A DNA stretch of 10,057 nucleotides from Actinomycetota bacterium (GTDB taxonomy: Bacteria > Actinomycetota > Actinomycetes > Nanopelagicales > Nanopelagicaceae): positions 1-10,057 of the forward strand of contig WLRE01000045.1 in NCBI GenBank assembly GCA_009698045.1, given 5' to 3'. Below are positions 5,644 through 10,057 of the stretch, one piece after another. Both the position numbers and the translations under genes were made by a program. The notes beneath the pieces were generated by a model. It had not been told where the DNA came from and made no database searches. It was given only the letters and a program-made list of their open reading frames with translations. Position 1 is the first letter of the stretch. Every line of letters starts with the position of its first letter.

Positions 5644-7776
5644 TTATTCTTCAACAGAAACGCGTGGAAGTACCTTGTCAATTGACTTTGGTAGCCACCA
5701 ATTCGTTTTACCAAATAGATGCATTAGCGCAGGCACCAAAATAGTGCGCAGAATGAATGCATCAATAAAGACCGCGGCTGCAAGACCCAAGCCGAATTCC
5801 TTAATGATCTTCTCTCCGCCAAACATGAAGGAGGCAAAGACGGTAATCATGATGAGTGCCGCCGAAGTAATAATGCGACCAGTTTCAGCCTGACCTACTG
5901 TGACGGCTTGCTCATTGTCGCCGGTCTTAACCCATTCTTCATGCATGCGGCTGACAAGAAATACTTGATAATCCATCGAGAGACCAAAGAGAATCGCCAA
6001 CATAATTACTGGCAAGAAGGATTCGATAGGACCAGCGCCCACATTCAAGATCTTCTCGCCCCAACCCCATTGGAACATCGCGACAACTATTCCAAATGAG
6101 GCAGCAGCTGCAACTAAGTTCATAGCACCAGCAGTCAAAGGAATAACGATTGACCTAAACGCGAGCATCAAGAGCAAGCATCCCAAAATGACAATTACCA
6201 AAATGAAGAGTGGAATCTTGCTTCCAATCACGGAGGCAAAGTCATCGAAGATTGCAGTGATACCACCGACGTGAATTTCGGTCTTTGATCCAGCCAATGC
6301 GCCAGGAATAACTGATTCGCGCAATTGAGTAATCAATTTACTTGTTGCCACATCTTGAGGACCCGTGGAAGGAATCACCTGAACAAATGCGACTCCTGTT
6401 CCTGGTGGTGCAATCACGGGAGAGACGAAATTAACGCCTGCAGTTTGTGAAACCGCATCAGCTACACGTTGGAAGTTAGCGGAATCTTCAGGAGTCGAAA
6501 CCTTGGCAATTACTTGAAGAGGACCGTTCGCACCTTTACCAAAACCCTGTGAAATGAGGTCATATGCCTTGCGGTTAGTGGAGTTCTTAGAAGCATTTCC
6601 TTGATCAGATGAACCAAGCTGCAGTGAGAAGTAAGGGATAGAGAGCACAGCAACCATCGCGATTGCCAAGGCAGAGAGTTGAATTGGTCGCTTTGCTACA
6701 TAACGAGACCAACGAGCCCATGCGCTCTTCTCTATGTCGGCATGCGTTCCGGCGTCAATTGCCTTGCGACTGCGACGGTTATAAACCTTGCGCTTCATGA
6801 CTCCAAAGAGTGCTGGCAACAAAGTAAGAGAAGCAACCATTGTTACTAAAACAGTGAGCGAGGCAGCGATTGCAACACCGTTGAGGAAAGAGAGGCGCAA
6901 TGTAAAGAGGCCGAGAAGTGCAATACACACTGTGGCTCCAGCAAAGAGAACTGCTCGCCCTGAAGTATTTACTGCGATTGCTGCCGCATCCTCAGGATCT
7001 GTTCCGTTAGCAATTTCACGGCGATAACGGCTGACGATAAAGAGTGCATAATCCACTCCCACACCAAGACCAATAAGTGAACCAAGAATTGGTGCGAATG
7101 TAGCAATAGCGACTGCGTGAGTAAGTAGTGTTACCAAGCCTGATGCGGTTCCAAGTGCAAGGAGAGCAACTCCAAGTGGAAGCAGCATTGATAGGAATGA
7201 GCCGAAAGAGATAAAGAGAATTACTCCTGCGGCAATAATTCCGATAATTTCACCTGGGCTGCCCTTTGGAGCGTTGAGCTGGGCGATGGTTTCGCCGCCA
7301 AATTCAACTTGTAAATTATCTGTCCGGGCATCCTCGCCGTACTTCACCAGCGCGCGCAAATCTGCGTTTGGTAGATCTCGACCAAATTTTGAATAAGTCA
7401 CGTTGGCATAAGCAATCGTTCCATCAGCACTGATTTGATTCGCGTGCATGGGATCATAAGGTGAGGCAATATCTCCAACCGTCTTAATCGTCTTGGCGGA
7501 AGCGAACACCTGCTCCATCGCATTTCGCACTGCAGGGTCATTAACGCTGCCGTTCTTGACCTGAAAAACAACTTGCACATCCGCGCCAGATTGCGCAGGA
7601 AGGGCTTTCGCTAAGAGTTCATACCCTTTCGTCGAATCTGTGCCTTTGAGCGTAAATGAATCATTGAATTTCGATCCAATGGCCTGAGATGCGCCTGTTA
7701 TCCCTATAAAGGCGATGAGCCAGATGGCAATCACAATATATTTGCGTCGATAGGCAATACGGCCGAGAGATTTCAC
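5644..7776 (-). CDS. MMPL/RND-family transporter
   Basis: The 710-residue inner-membrane protein has the MMPL layout: a first helix (about 12-32), an extracytoplasmic loop (33-175), five helices (175-325), a cytoplasmic linker (326-362), a second single helix (365-385), a second extracytoplasmic loop (386-518) and five more helices (520-690). Both halves keep the proton-relay Asp-Tyr pair in their central helix: GVGVDYALF (Asp242-Tyr243) and GLSMDYQVF (Asp602-Tyr603). The protein should therefore be proton-driven. Relatives export lipids, siderophores or drugs; no substrate is evident here. It lacks the long C-terminal tail of mycobacterial MmpL3. The GTG start is fixed by an in-frame stop four codons upstream and by AAGGA six bases before it. 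The nitroreductase follows after 11 nt. Confidence 0.93.
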   Translation of the reverse strand: MKSLGRIAYRRKYIVIAIWLIAFIGITGASQAIGSKFNDSFTLKGTDSTKGYELLAKALPAQSGADVQVVFQVKNGSVNDPAVRNAMEQVFASAKTIKTVGDIASPYDPMHANQISADGTIAYANVTYSKFGRDLPNADLRALVKYGEDARTDNLQVEFGGETIAQLNAPKGSPGEIIGIIAAGVILFISFGSFLSMLLPLGVALLALGTASGLVTLLTHAVAIATFAPILGSLIGLGVGVDYALFIVSRYRREIANGTDPEDAAAIAVNTSGRAVLFAGATVCIALLGLFTLRLSFLNGVAIAASLTVLVTMVASLTLLPALFGVMKRKVYNRRSRKAIDAGTHADIEKSAWARWSRYVAKRPIQLSALAIAMVAVLSIPYFSLQLGSSDQGNASKNSTNRKAYDLISQGFGKGANGPLQVIAKVSTPEDSANFQRVADAVSQTAGVNFVSPVIAPPGTGVAFVQVIPSTGPQDVATSKLITQLRESVIPGALAGSKTEIHVGGITAIFDDFASVIGSKIPLFILVIVILGCLLLMLAFRSIVIPLTAGAMNLVAAAASFGIVVAMFQWGWGEKILNVGAGPIESFLPVIMLAILFGLSMDYQVFLVSRMHEEWVKTGDNEQAVTVGQAETGRIITSAALIMITVFASFMFGGEKIIKEFGLGLAAAVFIDAFILRTILVPALMHLFGKTNWWLPKSIDKVLPRVSVEE

Positions 7777-7921
7777 AGGTATTCCTTACTTATTAGGCAA
7801 AAATGGTTAGATCTGAATAGGCGGCACCAGTGCTCACCAGCCCCCAAGGTTAATGGGCTTCACGCTTGGAGTTCTCCCTGAAATTCAGAGATTTGACCCA
7901 TCTTTCTGTGACTTACCGCCC
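7777..7921 (-). other. Intergenic region between surface protein and MMPL gene
   Basis: The 145-nt spacer is the longest non-coding stretch in the window. It must hold the end of the surface-protein transcript and the start of the MMPL unit. The Shine-Dalgarno AAGGA for MMPL is clear. I see imperfect inverted repeats (AGCCC...GGGCT at 7839-7859) but none followed by a T-run, and no convincing -35/-10 pair. TAATAA about 17 nt before the GTG is the best -10 candidate and is weak. Confidence 0.4.
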
Positions 7922-10057
7922 TTAGTACGTAGTGGTGAGCGTAAATGTTGCCGTTCCAGTACCCATTGGGTTGATGGCCTCGACTGTATAAGTCGATGTG
8001 GCACGTGCTTCTTGAGGTGTACCGGAAATCGCACCGGTTGAACTATTGAAGGTCAATCCAAGAGGCAACGTTCCGAGCAAGTTATAGGAAGCTGCAGGCC
8101 CACCAGAGTTGCTAGCAACAGTAATACTTACCGCTGTAACGCTATCAGCTGTCACAGATGAAGATGAGAGCGTGATATTTGGTGCCGTGTTGTAAGTAGT
8201 GAATGATCCAGATGAAGCACCAGTGCCAGCGGCATTAGTGACCGCAATAGTTCCAGCGGCACTGCCAACTGCCATATACGCAGTTATCGAAGTTGAGCTA
8301 TTGATGGTAAATGTATCTACAGGTGAGCCACCTATTGTGACGCGAGTTGTGCCTGTGAAGTTAGTACCGGTGATAGTTATCGCCGTTCCAGCAACTCCAG
8401 AAGTTGGAGTAAATGAAGAGATAGTTGGCTGGCTCGCAACAACTGCTGGAGTAAAGCTAAATACTCCACCCGGCGCAACGAACTCTTGAGTTCCACCATT
8501 TGTTGCAACGAAAGTCAGAGTGATTCGGCCGCTTGAAGAAGCTGTATCAACGGTAGCTAAAATCGTCGTGTTATTCGAGACGCTCTTAATTGGAACGTTA
8601 GTTAGGTTGCGACCGATTCGGACTGACTGCAAGGAGTAACCCGCGCTCACAAATCCGGTTCCAATAATTGTAATTACGGTTCCTGGAGATCCTGAAGTTG
8701 GGCTAAAGCTAATTACTGTCAATGTTTCAGTAGGTACTGGTGTTGACGTATCTAGTACAGGTGCGCCACCGGTGATGATCATATTTCCGCCACCAAGTGG
8801 AACGGTGATTGTCACGCGTACAGAGAAGGTATCGAACTTGATTGAGATGACTGGTGAAATCACTGGGTAGTAATTAACATCAGCAGGCTTTACAGCGTAA
8901 ACGCTACAAATTCCAACTCCAGTTGCACTGAGCTTGTTGCCATTCAATGTACATCCAGCAGCAGTTGAGTCAATCGAAGTGATCTTGAAAGTCGTTGCCT
9001 TTGCTGAAGTTCCACCAATAGAGAGCAAGGTGATGGAGTCAGAGGTAATCGCAAACTCGACTGGATCAACCTTGAGCGCGCTCTGGCTCACCTTATTAAT
9101 AGTGAATTTGCCAGTATTGGTATCGGATACATAAACCACGCCTTGGTAATTAGTGAGTGGTTTCGCATTTGCCAAAGTTAAGTTAGAAGGCGTCACGGTG
9201 TACTTGCCCGCAATCGTTGGCGTATCCAATGTCGATGGCAAGATATTGGTATCGAAGGCACGGATTGCACGTACCTGTTTTGTTTGGGTCTTTAGTCCAT
9301 AAGGAATATTGTTTCCATTTGGATTAAAAGTGTAAGCATTTGAAGAATCATTCTGAGTAGAGGTGTAGTAGAACACACCACCTTGAGACATGATGTTAAT
9401 TCCAGTTAATGTATCTTGAGTAAGAAGAGCAGCAGCTTCATCATATGAAGGCAAGTACCAATCCGAATATCCGCCACCGCTGTAAGAGCGAGCCATTGTT
9501 GCCGCATTGCTTGCGCTTCCGCAGCTGCTTGCCAACATCACTGAGTTTGCGTAGCCATCACCGATTCCGGTGAGAGTTGCAGTTTCAGCCCTGTTTACTG
9601 CACACCAAGATCCAGTAGTCAAAGTTTCAGTAGTGCCATACCAACCGGTTGGTGCAATCTCGAGATAACGTCCCCAAGTCTGTGTTGAACCTGCATCGTA
9701 GAAGACGATTCCGCCGCCAGGTCCGGTCTGGCCCAAGGTACAAGTTCCGCCAGTGGCACAAGTTAATCCACCAGTGAAGTTGTATTTAACCGGAGTTGCA
9801 ACACCTGTAATAGTGTCCGCGGCCTTTAAGCCGACAACTGTGAATGATTCAGTAATAGCAGCCATGGAGTTATTAAAGTTCAATGTATTTTGCGATACAT
9901 ATGAAGTCACAACGAGAGTATCTGCCTTGCCAACGGTGATGTTGATCGTTGCAGATTCAGCAAGGTAATACTGACCTTCAGGTACTTCACCAATTATGGA
10001 ACAAGTTCCAATAGATCCATACGCAGCAACTGCGCCAGTGTTGGTATCAACAGAACA
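7922..10057 (-). CDS. Large secreted/surface protein with DUF1566-like, Ig-like, IPT/TIG and He_PIG-like domains (N-terminus outside window)
   Basis: The frame is open to the right edge, giving 711 visible residues ending at TAA; the start and any signal peptide lie outside. In order: residues 1-60, the end of a bacterial Ig-like module (GTCSIIGEVPEGQYYLAES); 107-268, a DUF1566-like domain with GQTGPGGGIVFYDAG, SDWYLPSYDEAAALL, FYYTSTQND and VRAIRAF; 280-324, an MBG-type segment (GKYTVTPSNLTL...FTINK); 325-419, another Ig-like module (GVGICSVYAV, then a strand); 445-536 and 543-622, two IPT/TIG repeats; and 626-708, a putative-Ig domain (LPLGLTFNSSTGAISGTPQ). Thr, Ser, Gly and Ala dominate, with few charges, typical of exported proteins. 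No LPxTG motif, terminal helix or basic tail follows, so attachment must use another route or the protein is released. Adhesion is plausible but not shown. Confidence 0.8.
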   Translation of the reverse strand, partial: CSVDTNTGAVAAYGSIGTCSIIGEVPEGQYYLAESATINITVGKADTLVVTSYVSQNTLNFNNSMAAITESFTVVGLKAADTITGVATPVKYNFTGGLTCATGGTCTLGQTGPGGGIVFYDAGSTQTWGRYLEIAPTGWYGTTETLTTGSWCAVNRAETATLTGIGDGYANSVMLASSCGSASNAATMARSYSGGGYSDWYLPSYDEAAALLTQDTLTGINIMSQGGVFYYTSTQNDSSNAYTFNPNGNNIPYGLKTQTKQVRAIRAFDTNILPSTLDTPTIAGKYTVTPSNLTLANAKPLTNYQGVVYVSDTNTGKFTINKVSQSALKVDPVEFAITSDSITLLSIGGTSAKATTFKITSIDSTAAGCTLNGNKLSATGVGICSVYAVKPADVNYYPVISPVISIKFDTFSVRVTITVPLGGGNMIITGGAPVLDTSTPVPTETLTVISFSPTSGSPGTVITIIGTGFVSAGYSLQSVRIGRNLTNVPIKSVSNNTTILATVDTASSSGRITLTFVATNGGTQEFVAPGGVFSFTPAVVASQPTISSFTPTSGVAGTAITITGTNFTGTTRVTIGGSPVDTFTINSSTSITAYMAVGSAAGTIAVTNAAGTGASSGSFTTYNTAPNITLSSSSVTADSVTAVSITVASNSGGPAASYNLLGTLPLGLTFNSSTGAISGTPQEARATSTYTVEAINPMGTGTATFTLTTTY
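8192..8725 (-). repeat. Two tandem IPT/TIG repeats within the surface protein
   Basis: Two copies of about 80-90 residues occur head to tail. Both open with a near-identical strand-turn-strand block: ISFSPTSGSPGTVITIIGTGF in the first (about 8662-8725), shown here as one short block, and SSFTPTSGVAGTAITITGTNF in the second. The first copy has a longer insert (SAGYSLQSVRIGRNLTNVP) after the block. The copies have diverged in the rest, so they are domain repeats and not a recent DNA duplication. Confidence 0.75.

Noticed and set aside
7839..7859. AGCCC...GGGCT inverted repeat as a terminator of the surface-protein gene
   Set aside because: The stem is imperfect, lies more than 60 nt after the stop codon and has no T-run on the transcribed strand.
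8199..8489. Plus-strand open frame opposite the surface protein (also others at 8934-9134 and 9753-9968)
   Set aside because: They are low-complexity Val/Pro/Ala-rich translations antisense to a well-supported coding frame; no start signals or family features.
9908..9910. GTG as a possible start of the surface protein
   Set aside because: The frame stays open for 49 more codons to the window edge and those codons encode a typical Ig-like strand pattern (GTCSII...YYLAE...INITV), so the GTG is an internal valine.
1..10057. CRISPR array, insertion sequence, prophage, toxin-antitoxin or other defence genes
   Set aside because: No regularly spaced short repeats, transposase or phage-like proteins, terminal inverted repeats or small paired toxin genes were found; all major frames are housekeeping, membrane or surface proteins.

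Overview
The window comes from a bacterial chromosome, most likely a small-genome, moderate-GC actinobacterium such as a freshwater planktonic lineage of the acI/Nanopelagicales type. The clue is gene order. On the minus strand, tRNA-Thr, tRNA-Met, rpmG, a HadA-like gene, a HadB-like gene and murB follow one another, with an aspartate-aminotransferase gene convergent to murB. As I recall it, this matches the neighbourhood of the secE-nusG region in Streptomyces and other Actinobacteria. Base composition looks far below that of high-GC actinobacteria, and gene spacing is very tight (4-bp overlaps, gaps of 0 to 30 nt). The species assignment is inference.

Layout: 1-344 (+) is the C-terminal end of a class I aminotransferase. 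It meets the convergent murB gene with no base between the two stop codons. 345-3096 (-) is a compact unit read rpmG > hadA-like > hadB-like > GT-A-like glycosyltransferase > murB. It joins a ribosomal protein, the two halves of a hot-dog-fold 3-hydroxyacyl-ACP dehydratase, a putative glycosyltransferase and a peptidoglycan-precursor enzyme. Just upstream, at 3164-3339 (-), are tRNA-Met(CAU) and tRNA-Thr(GGU). A terminator-like hairpin lies between them and a second strong hairpin lies between tRNA-Met and rpmG.

3416-7776 (-) holds four genes in one direction: MMPL/RND transporter > nitroreductase > CopD-like four-helix membrane protein > FUSC/aromatic acid exporter-like membrane protein. Gaps are 11, 30 and 3 nt. 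The 30-nt gap carries a good -10 hexamer placed for leaderless transcription of the CopD-like gene, so this may be two transcription units. The mix of two transporter-type proteins, a flavin reductase and a small membrane protein suggests export or detoxification, but no substrate can be read from the sequence.

7922 to the right edge (-) is a large secreted-type protein, cut at its N-terminus by the window. It has a DUF1566-like domain, bacterial Ig-like modules, two IPT/TIG repeats and a putative-Ig (He_PIG-like) C-terminal domain, with no recognisable cell-wall anchor at its C-terminus.

I see no CRISPR array, insertion sequence, phage gene, origin or defence system. The window is mostly ordinary core genome plus one surface protein. 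The points most worth a second look are the shortened HadA-like subunit, the hairpins around the tRNAs, the candidate leaderless promoter, the glycosyltransferase inserted between hadB and murB, and the architecture of the surface protein.
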